From Xanthobacteraceae bacterium (lineage in GTDB: Bacteria; Pseudomonadota; Alphaproteobacteria; Rhizobiales; Xanthobacteraceae), in the NCBI GenBank assembly GCA_022844205.1, contig JALHMF010000014.1:1-53521 (forward strand): 53,521 bases of DNA, given 5' to 3'. A program made the position numbers and the translations under genes. Below are positions 1 through 8,096 of this stretch, piece after piece (position 1 is the first letter of the stretch; each line of letters opens with the position of its first letter). Below the pieces are notes generated by a model. That model searched no databases. It was not told where the DNA came from and saw only the letters and a list, made by a program, of their open reading frames with translations.

Positions 1-143
1 GCTCAAGGACTGGCGACGCGTTCATACCCGTTACGATCGATGTGCTCATACGTTCATGTCAGCAATTTGTATCGCTGCAATCGTTATCTTCTGGCTATGA
101 TCAATGAGTCCTGAGCCTAACATTGGCAGTGGACCACTCAGTG
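1..143. other. Left edge, no gene seen
   Basis: I see no convincing coding region, RNA gene or intact repeat here. The stretch leads into the damaged left end of the IS derivative that follows, so it may be debris of another element, but nothing in it can be named. Confidence 0.4.
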
Positions 144-552
144 GGGGCCGATCACTCATCCGCATTGTTAAGGTAACAGAATTGCATTAGTCGGCGCCGA
201 ATGATCGTGCTACTCTGTTTCGTTCTGGCCGTCATGGCCTCTCCATTTAGTCGAAGGGCCGCCTGGAAGTCGAGAACACAGCGCCCCGGCATCAGCTGAT
301 CGTGTTGCGGCGTCAGATTCGAGGCCGCGTGCGGGTTACGAACGGTGATCGCTTATTCTTGATCCATCTGTATCGCTGGTTTCCATCGATCCTGAAGACC
401 ACAATCATTCAGCCCGAGACACTCGTGCGTTGGCATCGAGCTGGTTTCCGCTACTCCATCGCGCCATCCAGCACCTGGGCAGCATCATATCTGTGCCCGT
501 TCTCGGCGGTCTTCATCACAAATATTGCAGGATATAGTTTTCGGTACACACA
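144..552 (+). mobile_element. Internally deleted copy of the local rve-type IS (family A)
   Basis: This copy matches both ends of the complete element at 20177-21268. It keeps the 5' part of the transposase, including LRRQI.GRVRVTNGDRL and LVRWHRAGFR, then jumps directly to the last codons and the right end (TTTTCGGTACACACA, ending at 552). The left inverted repeat is degenerate. About 680 bases of the transposase, carrying the catalytic residues, are missing, so it cannot move by itself. Any ORF here is a chimera of the two ends and not a real gene. Confidence 0.75.
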
Positions 553-573
553 GGGGTTACATCACCGATACGT

Positions 574-599
574 TCGGATATGATTTTCGGAAGGGACAG
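574..599. repeat. Right end of a second IS family (family B)
   Basis: The sequence CGGATATGATTTTCGGAAGG followed by GACAG resembles the ends at 7433-7466 and 30190-30216, which read CGGATTTGATTTCCGATAGG then GACAG. Only the end is left, placed 22 bases after the family A end, so the two element families are adjacent or nested here. Confidence 0.5.
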
Positions 600-732
600 G
601 ATGCCAGCATATCGCAGCAGAGTTATTATCGCTGGCGCAAGGAGCACGGTGGACTTGAGATCGATCAAGCGAGGCGGATGAAAGATCTTGAGCGGGAGAA
701 TGTGCGTCTGAAACGTCTTGGGGCTCGATTTG
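600..732 (+). pseudogene. Fragment of an IS3-family transposase OrfA
   Basis: One frame reads ISQQSYYRWRKEHGG followed by DQARRMKDLERENVRLKRL. This is the helix-turn-helix tail and start of the leucine-zipper region typical of IS3-family OrfA proteins. There is no proper start and the similarity stops around 732, so it is an isolated fragment. No OrfB is next to it. The IS3-family end at the right edge of the window may belong to the same or a related family, which I could not test. Confidence 0.65.
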
Positions 733-889
733 AAGGTTTGGGCCTAGGCTTGCCTTTGACATTATCAATTCGTTGTTACCGTTGATTTTCGTCAATTTTC
801 ACGCCGATATCGGTATAGAATGGGTTAGAGTGTTGATCGTATCGAACAATGCCGACCATAGTTTCCGTTTCCCGCGGTCTGGATAGAAC

Positions 890-1222
890 ATGCTTCTTCG
901 CACCATATTTGCGGTTGTGATTGCGACCATGATCGCTGTTGCCCCTGTTACTTCGGCGCGTGCTGTGATCAACAGCATAGGCGTGGATATGACGGGCATG
1001 CGGGATTGTGATGGAGCAATGTCGGAGACTGATTGCAAATGCTGTGAAACCGCGCTCGCCTGCCCGGCAGCGTTTTGTCTTCTCAAGTGCTTCAAGCTAT
1101 TGGGCGAAGCCATTTATCCTTCCGATACTCCCGGATTTGAGTTCACTGCCATTGATGCGGCCAAGACGATAGAAGCCCGCGGGCAGCTGGAAAAACCACA
1201 ACCACCACCTCCCCGATTCTGA
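890..1222 (+). CDS. Small exported Cys-rich protein of the metal cluster
   Basis: A 110-residue protein with an N-terminal signal peptide (cleavage expected after about residue 24, TSARA). A cysteine-rich middle follows (KCCETALACPAAFCLLKC, about residues 43-60), then a proline-rich C-terminus ending PQPPPPRF. I recognise it only as the kind of small periplasmic protein found beside copper or heavy-metal efflux genes in rhizobia. The cysteines could bind metal, which is an inference. It is the first gene of a same-strand run with the FixH-like and CusBA-like genes, 115 bases upstream of the former. It has no catalytic motif. Confidence 0.6.
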   Translation: MLLRTIFAVVIATMIAVAPVTSARAVINSIGVDMTGMRDCDGAMSETDCKCCETALACPAAFCLLKCFKLLGEAIYPSDTPGFEFTAIDAAKTIEARGQLEKPQPPPPRF

Positions 1223-1337
1223 TCCTAACTCAAGAAAATCGCCCGCAGGCGCGTGACAACGCGTCTGTGCATTTGCGTATCCGTCCTCGCCACGGACTGT
1301 GTCCAACGCGAGGTGATCATTTGAGAAGGATAGGAAC

Positions 1338-1736
1338 ATGACTCCCAGGATGAATTTATTCGCGGCTATCGCCTTGCTTGCTTTTACTATTGAGGCAACT
1401 CCCGTATGGGCTGGTGCTGACGACTACGTGTTTGAACCCGTTAGCGTTGACGTGCGCAACGGAGCGGGAAGTGAACTAGCCGTCCGCCTCGTTCACAAAC
1501 CAACCGGCAAGTTGGTCGCCGGGGCGGCGATTTTCCGCACGCGTATCGACATGTCGCCGGACCAAATGGGAACGATGACGGCAAAACACTCGCCTATTCC
1601 GGAGACGGAGCCGGGCGTCTACCGGTTCAAGGCTGATCTCACAATGGCCGGGCGATGGGCCTTCAAGCTCATGGCCAAGGTACAGGGCGAGCCTGCGACC
1701 ATTGAGGGCAGTGTGATTTTTCTGGCAAAGGACTGA
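1338..1736 (+). CDS. FixH/YtkA-like periplasmic protein
   Basis: A 132-residue protein with a signal peptide (residues 1 to about 25, ending VWAGA) and one immunoglobulin-like beta domain. The pattern includes VRLVHKPTGKLVAGA near 49-63, followed by PGVYRFKADLTMAGRW, as in FixH/YtkA-like domains. Such proteins often sit with copper or cytochrome-oxidase functions. The start has a good ribosome-binding site (AAGGATAGGAAC). Only 11 bases separate it from the adaptor gene downstream, so the two are almost certainly co-transcribed. A role as metal chaperone or adaptor partner is inferred from position. Confidence 0.75.
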   Translation: MTPRMNLFAAIALLAFTIEATPVWAGADDYVFEPVSVDVRNGAGSELAVRLVHKPTGKLVAGAAIFRTRIDMSPDQMGTMTAKHSPIPETEPGVYRFKADLTMAGRWAFKLMAKVQGEPATIEGSVIFLAKD

Positions 1737-1747
1737 GGGAGAAACAC

Positions 1748-3166
1748 ATGCGTCACCCACCCGTCGCAGGATTCGTATTCCTCTCCCTCGTTATCGCGCT
1801 TATAGGCGGCGCAAGTTATCGGTCGGAAGGCTGGCCATTTTTCGCGCAGGTGCAGGCGCAACAAAACAACACGCCTATATCACAATCGGGGGAGCGAAAG
1901 ATTCTCTACTGGAAAGACCCGGATGATCCGACCCGTTATTCACCAGTACCGCGTAAAGCAGATAATGGCCGTGACTATCTTCCGGTCTATTCCGATCAAG
2001 AGCCCGATTTTGACGCACCCGCACCGCTAAAGGCGGCGAAGAAGAGCGGCACCGGAAAGATTCGCTTCTACCGCAATCCGATGGGTCTACCAGATACCTC
2101 GCCGGTGCCAAAGAAAGACTGGATGGGAATGGATTATATTCCTGTCTACGAAGGCGAAGATGAAGATGGCACCGTTACGGTGAGCCTTGACCGTGTGCAA
2201 CGTTCCGGTGTGCGCACCGAGGAGGCTCGTATGACAAACATGTCGCGACCTGTACGCGCGCCGGGAATCGCCAAGCCCGACGAACGCACGTTATATAGTG
2301 TGACGCTGCGTGCCGACGCTTTTATCGAAAAACTATACGTCAACGAGACGGGCCGGCATGTGAAAGCGGGCGATCCGCTATTCCGGATTTACAGCCCGCA
2401 GATGGTGACGGTGCAAGTGGACTATCGCAGCGCTGCAAAAGCCGCGAGCCGAAACGCATGGGATGAAATAGGGGCCGTGCAGCGGCTTAGGAATCTTGGA
2501 CTTCCCGATTCAGTGCTTACGGAACTGCGCGCAAGCCAGTCGCCACTGACTTCTTTTGATTGGCCTGCACCTGCCTCCGGCGTCATCATGCGAAAGAACG
2601 TAATTGACGGTCAGATGGTCAGGGCGGGCGAAGAACTTTACCGCATCGCCGATCTAGGCAACATCTGGGTTATCGCCGATGTAGCTGAGCAGGACATAGG
2701 CCATTTGAATGTCGGTGCGCCGGCAAAAGTGAATTTCCGCGCCGTACCGGGAGAAACGTATGAAGGCCGCGTGACCTTCATTTTGCATGAACTCGACAGT
2801 GCAACGCGCACAGCGAAGGTACGCATCGAGGTCAGCAACCCCGATTACCGCCTCAAGCACGAAATGTATGCGGAGGTAGAGATCGAATCCGGAACTAACG
2901 ATGCGCAACGTCTCGTGGTTCCGGTTTCCGCCGTTATTGACAGTGGTAACCGGCAAGTGGTGCTCGTCGATAAAGGCGAAGGACGCTTCGAGCCGCGCAG
3001 CGTCAAGCTTGGGCTACGTGGCGATGGCTTCATGGAGATACGCGAAGGCATCACGGCGGGTGAAAAAGTCGTGGTCGCGGCTAATTTCCTAATTGACGCG
3101 GAAAGCAATCTTAAAGCCGCGCTCCAAGTGTTTACAGCGGGATCGCCGGCGGAGACCAAGCAATGA
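1748..3166 (+). CDS. cusB: CusB-like RND efflux periplasmic adaptor with two heavy-metal-binding domains
   Basis: A 472-residue membrane-fusion protein that links an inner-membrane RND pump to an outer-membrane channel. An N-terminal membrane anchor or signal (residues 5-25) is followed by two copies of the short heavy-metal-binding domain, at 51-81 (ILYWKDPDDPTRYSPVPRK) and 104-134 (WMGMDYIPVY at its end). The lipoyl/barrel-sandwich, beta-barrel and membrane-proximal domains follow. The metal-binding domains lack cysteines and carry methionines, as in CusB-type adaptors. The gene overlaps the pump gene by four bases (ATGA), so translation is coupled. Two metal-binding domains instead of one is unusual. 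Cu/Ag specificity is inferred from the CusA partner. Confidence 0.85.
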   Translation: MRHPPVAGFVFLSLVIALIGGASYRSEGWPFFAQVQAQQNNTPISQSGERKILYWKDPDDPTRYSPVPRKADNGRDYLPVYSDQEPDFDAPAPLKAAKKSGTGKIRFYRNPMGLPDTSPVPKKDWMGMDYIPVYEGEDEDGTVTVSLDRVQRSGVRTEEARMTNMSRPVRAPGIAKPDERTLYSVTLRADAFIEKLYVNETGRHVKAGDPLFRIYSPQMVTVQVDYRSAAKAASRNAWDEIGAVQRLRNLGLPDSVLTELRASQSPLTSFDWPAPASGVIMRKNVIDGQMVRAGEELYRIADLGNIWVIADVAEQDIGHLNVGAPAKVNFRAVPGETYEGRVTFILHELDSATRTAKVRIEVSNPDYRLKHEMYAEVEIESGTNDAQRLVVPVSAVIDSGNRQVVLVDKGEGRFEPRSVKLGLRGDGFMEIREGITAGEKVVVAANFLIDAESNLKAALQVFTAGSPAETKQ

Positions 3167-6100
3167 TTGCTCGCCTCATTCGCTGGTCGGCACACAACCT
3201 CTTTCTCATCCTCATCGGTGCGGTACTGGCGATGGGAGCCGGACTCTACGCTGTGCGTAACGTTCCGCTCGACGCCATTCCGGATCTCTCCGACACGCAA
3301 GTGATTATTTACACTGAATATGCGGGGCAAGCACCCCAAGTGGTGGAGGACCAGATCACGTACCCGCTCTCCACAGCGATGCTGTCAGTACCGAAGTCAA
3401 GGGTTGTGCGCGGGTTCTCGTTTTTCGGTGTATCATTCGTCTATGTAATCTTCGAGGATGGCACCGATATCTATTGGGCGCGTTCGCGAGTCCTCGAATA
3501 TCTCTCGGCTACGGCCCGAATACTTCCACAGGGTGTGACGCCAAGCCTGGGACCGGACGCTACGGGCGTGGGCTGGGTTTACCAGTACGCCGTGATGGCT
3601 GAAAAACGCACACTGGCAGAATTGCGCACAACGCAAGATTGGCAGGTGCGCTTTGCCGTCGCAAGGGCCGAAGGTGTGGCGGAAGTTGCCAGCGTCGGCG
3701 GGTTTGTAAAACAGTATGCAGTGGTCGTTGATCCACGGCGACTGAGAGCGTTTAATATACCGCTATCAACGCTAAGGGATGCCATCCGTTCTTCCAACAT
3801 AGATGTCGGTGGGCGCGTGGTGGAACTCGCAGAAACCGAATTTATGGTCCGCGGACGTGGCTATCTGCGCGGCGTGCAAGACATCGAGCAAATCGTAGTC
3901 AAGTCCGAGGGCGGCACTCCGGTGTTGTTGAGGGATGTTGCTCGCGTGGAGCTGGCACCTGACGAACGCCGGGGCGTGACTGAACTTAACGGCGAGGGCG
4001 AAGTCGTCTCGGGCATCGCCGTGCAGCGCTTCGGGCAAAACGCCCTTTCCGTCATTGCCAATGTCAAAGCACGTCTCACTGAGATTACGGCAAGCTTGCC
4101 TGAAGGCACTTCCATTGTTCCTGTGTATGACCGTTCGGACCTTATTTATCGCGCCATCGATACTCTTAAACGCACGCTCATCGAAGAAAGCTTGATCGTT
4201 GCTCTTGTCTGCATCGTATTTCTCCTGCATGTGCGCAGCGCTCTGGTAGCTATCATCACGCTGCCGCTCGGAATCTTGATTGCCTACATCTGCATGAACG
4301 CATTGGGGCTCTCTTCCAACATTATGAGTCTAGGCGGCATCGCCATTGCGATGGGTGCGATGGTCGATGCGGCTATCGTTATGATTGAGAATGCGCACAA
4401 GCATCTGGAACGCGCATCACCCGGTAAGTCGCACACAGAGATTCTCATCGAGGCGGCTTGCGAAGTGGGACCAGCCCTATTCTTCTCTCTCCTGATTATC
4501 ACGGTCTCATTCCTGCCGATCTTTACGCTGGAGGCACAGGAAGGAAGGCTGTTCAAACCGCTTGCCTTCACCAAGACTTTTGCAATGGCAGCGGCGGCGC
4601 TTCTTTCGGTGACGGTGGTTCCCGCATTGATGATTATTTTCGTGCGCGGGAGAATCATTCCAGAACACAAAAACCCGGTGAACCGCTTTTTAATTTGGGT
4701 TTATCGACCCATCATCAGCGCTGTGCTGAAGGCCAAGACCTTAACGGTTGTGCTTGCACTTGCGTTGCTCGCCGTGAGCATCTGGCCTGCAACACGACTC
4801 GGTTCCGAATTTATGCCCAATCTCAATGAGGGCACACTTTTCTATATGCCGACGACGCTGCCTGGCCTTTCCATCACCAAATCTGTCGAGCTTCTTCAGA
4901 CGCAAAACAAAATTATCAAGGAATTTCCTGAAGTCGAATCTGTTTTCGGCAAAGCGGGCAGGGCGGGAACTGCAACCGATCCGGCCCCGACCGAAATGTT
5001 CGAGACCATCATCAATCTCAAACCGGAGGCACAGTGGCGGCGTGGCATGACAACTGACAAGCTCATTCAGGAGATGGATCGGGCGTTGCAGTTTCCCGGA
5101 GTGTCGAACGCATGGACTATGCCCATCAAGGCGCGCATCGACATGCTGGCGACGGGTATTCGCACGCCCGTAGGCGTCAAGGTAATCGGCCGAGACCTGA
5201 CGGTTATTGAACAACTCGCTCGCGAGATTGAGTCAGCCATTAAAACGGTACCCGGCACCTCAAGCGCCTTCGCTGAACGCATCATTGGCGGCTACTATTT
5301 GGAGATTGAATATGATCGCTCGGCTCTGGCTCGCTATGGGCTGATGATTGGCGAGGTGCAGGGCGTTGTTGCGTCTGGTATTGGCGCGGAGACCATCACC
5401 ACGACGGTTGAAGGGCGTGAGCGGTATACCGTGAGCTTGCGCTACCCACGCGATTTGCGCAGCGATCCGCAGGCGATCGCTCGTGATGTACTTGTTCCGA
5501 TTGCCGGCGGGGCTTCGATTCCGCTCGGGCAAGTGGCGACTGTCAAGCTATTGCAAGGCCCAGCGTCCATCCGCACGGAAAACGCCCAGCTTGCGGCATA
5601 CATTTTCGTCGACGCGCGAGAACGAGATCTCGGCTCATTTGTCGCTGACGCCCGCAAAGCTGTCGCCGATAGGGTGACATTCCCACAGGGTTACTTTGCC
5701 GTCTGGAGCGGTCAGTTCGAATACTACGAGCGCGCTAAGGAGCGCCTCGCGATCGTCATTCCTCTCACACTGCTCATTATACTTTTATTGCTCTATCTCA
5801 ACTTTCGCCGATTGACCGAAACGTTCATCGTTATGCTCTCGTTGCCCTTCGCGCTTGTCGGGGGACTGTGGCTTATGTGGTGGCTTGGCTTCCATCTTTC
5901 CGTTGCGGTCGCCGTCGGCTTCATCGCCCTTGCCGGTGTCGCTGCAGAAACAGGCGTTATCATGCTCATCTATCTCGACAATGCGCTTGAATCGCGACGC
6001 TTGGCCGCCAAGCGTCAAGGTCGTGCGATGACCCCTGCCGATCTTCATGCTGCCATTATGGAAGGCGCAGTCGAGCGCGTACGTCCCAAAATGATGACAG

Positions 6101-6303
6101 TAGTGGCTATCATGGCTGGGCTTTTGCCAATCATGTGGAATCATGGAACGGGTTCTGAAGTCATGCAGCGCATCGCTGTGCCAATGATTGGCGGCATGAT
6201 CTCCTCTACGATCCTGACGCTCATGGTCATTCCCGCCATTTACGCGCTCATCAAGGGTGCGACTTTGACCCGTCGCAGCAATGAACTACGGTCGCTTTCT
6301 TAA
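3163..6303 (+). CDS. cusA: CusA-like heavy-metal RND efflux pump
   Basis: A 1046-residue inner-membrane RND transporter, the normal length for the heavy-metal-efflux subfamily. It has 12 membrane segments and two large periplasmic loops. The TM4 proton-relay motif GGIAIAMGAMVDAAIVMIEN lies near 391-410, with the conserved Asp near 402. The stretch TGIRTPVGVKVIG, preceded by RIDML, matches the methionine-bearing region of CusA, which favours Cu(I)/Ag(I) over Zn/Co/Cd. It is translationally coupled to the adaptor gene. No outer-membrane factor (CusC/TolC type) is in the window, so the complex must borrow one. A MITE-like repeat starts three bases after the stop codon. Confidence 0.88.
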   Translation: MIARLIRWSAHNLFLILIGAVLAMGAGLYAVRNVPLDAIPDLSDTQVIIYTEYAGQAPQVVEDQITYPLSTAMLSVPKSRVVRGFSFFGVSFVYVIFEDGTDIYWARSRVLEYLSATARILPQGVTPSLGPDATGVGWVYQYAVMAEKRTLAELRTTQDWQVRFAVARAEGVAEVASVGGFVKQYAVVVDPRRLRAFNIPLSTLRDAIRSSNIDVGGRVVELAETEFMVRGRGYLRGVQDIEQIVVKSEGGTPVLLRDVARVELAPDERRGVTELNGEGEVVSGIAVQRFGQNALSVIANVKARLTEITASLPEGTSIVPVYDRSDLIYRAIDTLKRTLIEESLIVALVCIVFLLHVRSALVAIITLPLGILIAYICMNALGLSSNIMSLGGIAIAMGAMVDAAIVMIENAHKHLERASPGKSHTEILIEAACEVGPALFFSLLIITVSFLPIFTLEAQEGRLFKPLAFTKTFAMAAAALLSVTVVPALMIIFVRGRIIPEHKNPVNRFLIWVYRPIISAVLKAKTLTVVLALALLAVSIWPATRLGSEFMPNLNEGTLFYMPTTLPGLSITKSVELLQTQNKIIKEFPEVESVFGKAGRAGTATDPAPTEMFETIINLKPEAQWRRGMTTDKLIQEMDRALQFPGVSNAWTMPIKARIDMLATGIRTPVGVKVIGRDLTVIEQLAREIESAIKTVPGTSSAFAERIIGGYYLEIEYDRSALARYGLMIGEVQGVVASGIGAETITTTVEGRERYTVSLRYPRDLRSDPQAIARDVLVPIAGGASIPLGQVATVKLLQGPASIRTENAQLAAYIFVDARERDLGSFVADARKAVADRVTFPQGYFAVWSGQFEYYERAKERLAIVIPLTLLIILLLLYLNFRRLTETFIVMLSLPFALVGGLWLMWWLGFHLSVAVAVGFIALAGVAAETGVIMLIYLDNALESRRLAAKRQGRAMTPADLHAAIMEGAVERVRPKMMTVVAIMAGLLPIMWNHGTGSEVMQRIAVPMIGGMISSTILTLMVIPAIYALIKGATLTRRSNELRSLS

Positions 6304-6305
6304 GT

Positions 6306-6611
6306 TGTTTGTACCGAAAAATTCATCCGGCGATAATTTCGATATTCGCCTCGTGAAATTCGCTGATCACAGGGAAAAATTCCCTGATCGGCAAATATAA
6401 TTCCCTGTTCTGAAGTCCAGGGAATTGAACTGCAAGCCACTGAAATTGCGGACAGAATCGATGCCCAATCCGCAAAATTGGTCTGTCCCTATCGCAAATC
6501 CAATCCGGCTGGCGAGTGATCGCGAATCGAACAGGGAATTCTCCCTCAGGATCAGGAAATTCCGCGTGGCAAAATCGAAACCATCAGCGGATGAGGTTTA
6601 CGGTACACACA
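6306..6611. repeat. MITE-like repeat with family A ends
   Basis: The left end TGTTTGTACCGAAAAATTC and the right end (reverse complement TGTGTGTACCGTAAACCTC) form long imperfect inverted repeats matching the ends of the IS at 20177. The 306-base interior has no coding capacity. It holds repeated AATTCCCTG/CAGGGAATT blocks, one of which pairs as a hairpin, and from 6483 a family B left end (CTGTCCCTATCGCAAATCC). A sister copy lies at 10278-10500. The shared ends suggest that the IS transposase could have mobilised it. Confidence 0.7.
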
Positions 6612-6739
6612 CGAGTGAGTAGACGGAACCGAGGTCAAGGGTTCACTGTCACTAGTGCCGGTAGCCAAAAAGAACGCATGCGAAATCACCACAGATGCCG
6701 CTGCAACGAGCCGGATGGTGTTGAAATACGTGTTCAATC

Positions 6740-7192
6740 TTACTTGTTCAATTTGGCGAGGATCGTGTTCATCAGATCAATTTCGGATTGCTGTCCTTTT
6801 ATAATCCCCGCGCAGAGCTTTTTGATCTCGGCGTTTTCGATTGATGCACGCTGGCACATGAGAATTGCCCCGGAGTGATGGGGAATCATCGACCGTAAGA
6901 ACTGCGTATCGCCGATGGCTGTCTGCGCACGGATGAAGAAAAAGAATGCGCCAAGAGCAATAATACTCCCAACGACAATGGCAATGTTGACGGTTTGATT
7001 TGGATACATCGCGCGCATAACAATCAGTTCAATTACGACCATAGGGGCGGTCATGAGCGCGGCCATGTAGAACTGATTGAGGTTCGAATACACATTCGAA
7101 AAACGGTCCACCATTGCGTACATCAAGATGTACATTGCGATAAACGACAGAACCGCCATGATGACCAGGTGCATATAGTGTTTTGAGTGCAT
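6740..7192 (-). CDS. DUF305 domain membrane protein
   Basis: A 150-residue protein with three predicted membrane helices (about 7-27, 40-60 and 69-87), then a DUF305 segment. Its hallmark is SMIPHHSGAILMCQRA near 103-118, followed by a helix ending KGQQSEIDLMN. DUF305 proteins such as CopM are associated with copper handling, and the HH plus Met pattern would suit metal binding. It starts after a strong ribosome-binding site (GGGAGAGAGCT). It faces the CusBA genes and may belong to the same metal-resistance set, separated by the MITE-like repeat. The biochemical function is unknown. Confidence 0.75.
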   Translation of the reverse strand: MHSKHYMHLVIMAVLSFIAMYILMYAMVDRFSNVYSNLNQFYMAALMTAPMVVIELIVMRAMYPNQTVNIAIVVGSIIALGAFFFFIRAQTAIGDTQFLRSMIPHHSGAILMCQRASIENAEIKKLCAGIIKGQQSEIDLMNTILAKLNK

Positions 7193-7324
7193 AGCTCTCT
7201 CCCTGTCAGGCTGACGCTCGGCATAAGCGCCAGCAGAAGTATGAACTAGTTATTTCGAACGCATTCGCCGAACCGCCTCGGTATGGCTCGACCGATAACG
7301 ACTATTTTTTTGAATTTTTGTTAC

Positions 7325-7520
7325 TGTGTGTACCGAAAACCTCATCCGGCGATGACTTCGATTTTTGCCTCAAGAAATTCGCTCGATGACTTCGATTTTT
7401 TGCCTCAAGAAATTCGCTGATTTTCTTCACAAATATATCGGATTTGATTTCCGATAGGGACAGCCCGTCCTCGGCGGACTTCATCACCATTATTGCAGAA
7501 TCTAGTTTTCGATACAGACA
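7325..7520. repeat. Short mosaic repeat with family A ends and an internal family B end
   Basis: The left end TGTGTGTACCGAAAACCTC and the right end (reverse complement TGTCTGTATCGAAAAC) match the family A IS. The interior has a direct repeat of about 31 bases (GATGACTTCGATTTTTGCC and onward, at about 7353 and 7384) and a family B right end at 7433-7466. Right after that comes the last piece of the family A transposase (GTCCTCGGCGGACTTCATCA). It has no coding capacity. It looks like a product of nested insertion followed by deletion. Confidence 0.65.
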
Positions 7521-7539
7521 GCTGGCGTTTTCACCGCGA

Positions 7540-8094
7540 TTAGGCGGTCAGCTGCCGTCTCCCCATAATCCCGATCACCGCCAAGACGATTGCCGCGATC
7601 AGGATCGCCGCCAGCGTGAGGTCCGGTACATAATAGGTCGTATAGACCTCCCAGCCGAGCAAACGCAGGGCCTCGGATACCTCCGTATAGATGCCGACGA
7701 GATGGCCGCCGAGGGTGCCGGTGATGCCGAGTAGAGCGCTGCCGAGGATGGCCAGTCCGGCCATGACCCAGCGCATCACGCCCTCCCAGATCGCTTCGCC
7801 CAGGCTCCATCGCAGGGCCAACATCAAAGCCCAGTACGCCAGAGTCCATGTCGCGAGCAGCATGTGGTTGCGACCGAGCGGCGTCGATGAGATCGCCTCC
7901 CATGGCCATACCAGGAGGCCGACCCCGTAGGCGACCACACCGGAAAGAACGCCAACCGCCAGCAGCGGAACGAGCGCGCGGTCGATGGCCTTGGAAAGCG
8001 GAGCGTCGGAGACGGCGCGCACCAAGATTGCCAAGGTCGCCGTCATCAGCAGCGCAATCGGAAAGTGAACCAGAACAGCGTGATATGCGGCCAT
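7540..8094 (-). CDS. DUF2231 family membrane protein
   Basis: A 184-residue integral membrane protein beginning MAAYHAVLVHFPIALL, the usual DUF2231 start with its conserved HFP motif. It has about five hydrophobic helices. I chose the start at 8094 because AGGAG lies just upstream inside the end of the haem-protein gene and the family begins here; a longer reading frame has no such support. Its ATG lies two bases after the stop codon of the upstream gene, so the two are translationally coupled. DUF2231 proteins often accompany haem proteins, so it may be the membrane partner of the upstream gene product (inferred). Confidence 0.8.
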   Translation of the reverse strand: MAAYHAVLVHFPIALLMTATLAILVRAVSDAPLSKAIDRALVPLLAVGVLSGVVAYGVGLLVWPWEAISSTPLGRNHMLLATWTLAYWALMLALRWSLGEAIWEGVMRWVMAGLAILGSALLGITGTLGGHLVGIYTEVSEALRLLGWEVYTTYYVPDLTLAAILIAAIVLAVIGIMGRRQLTA

Positions 8095-8096
8095 GG

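Noticed and set aside
302-583. 93-codon frame beginning MLRRQIRGRVRVTN
   Set aside because: It joins the two ends of an internally deleted IS and is not a functional protein.
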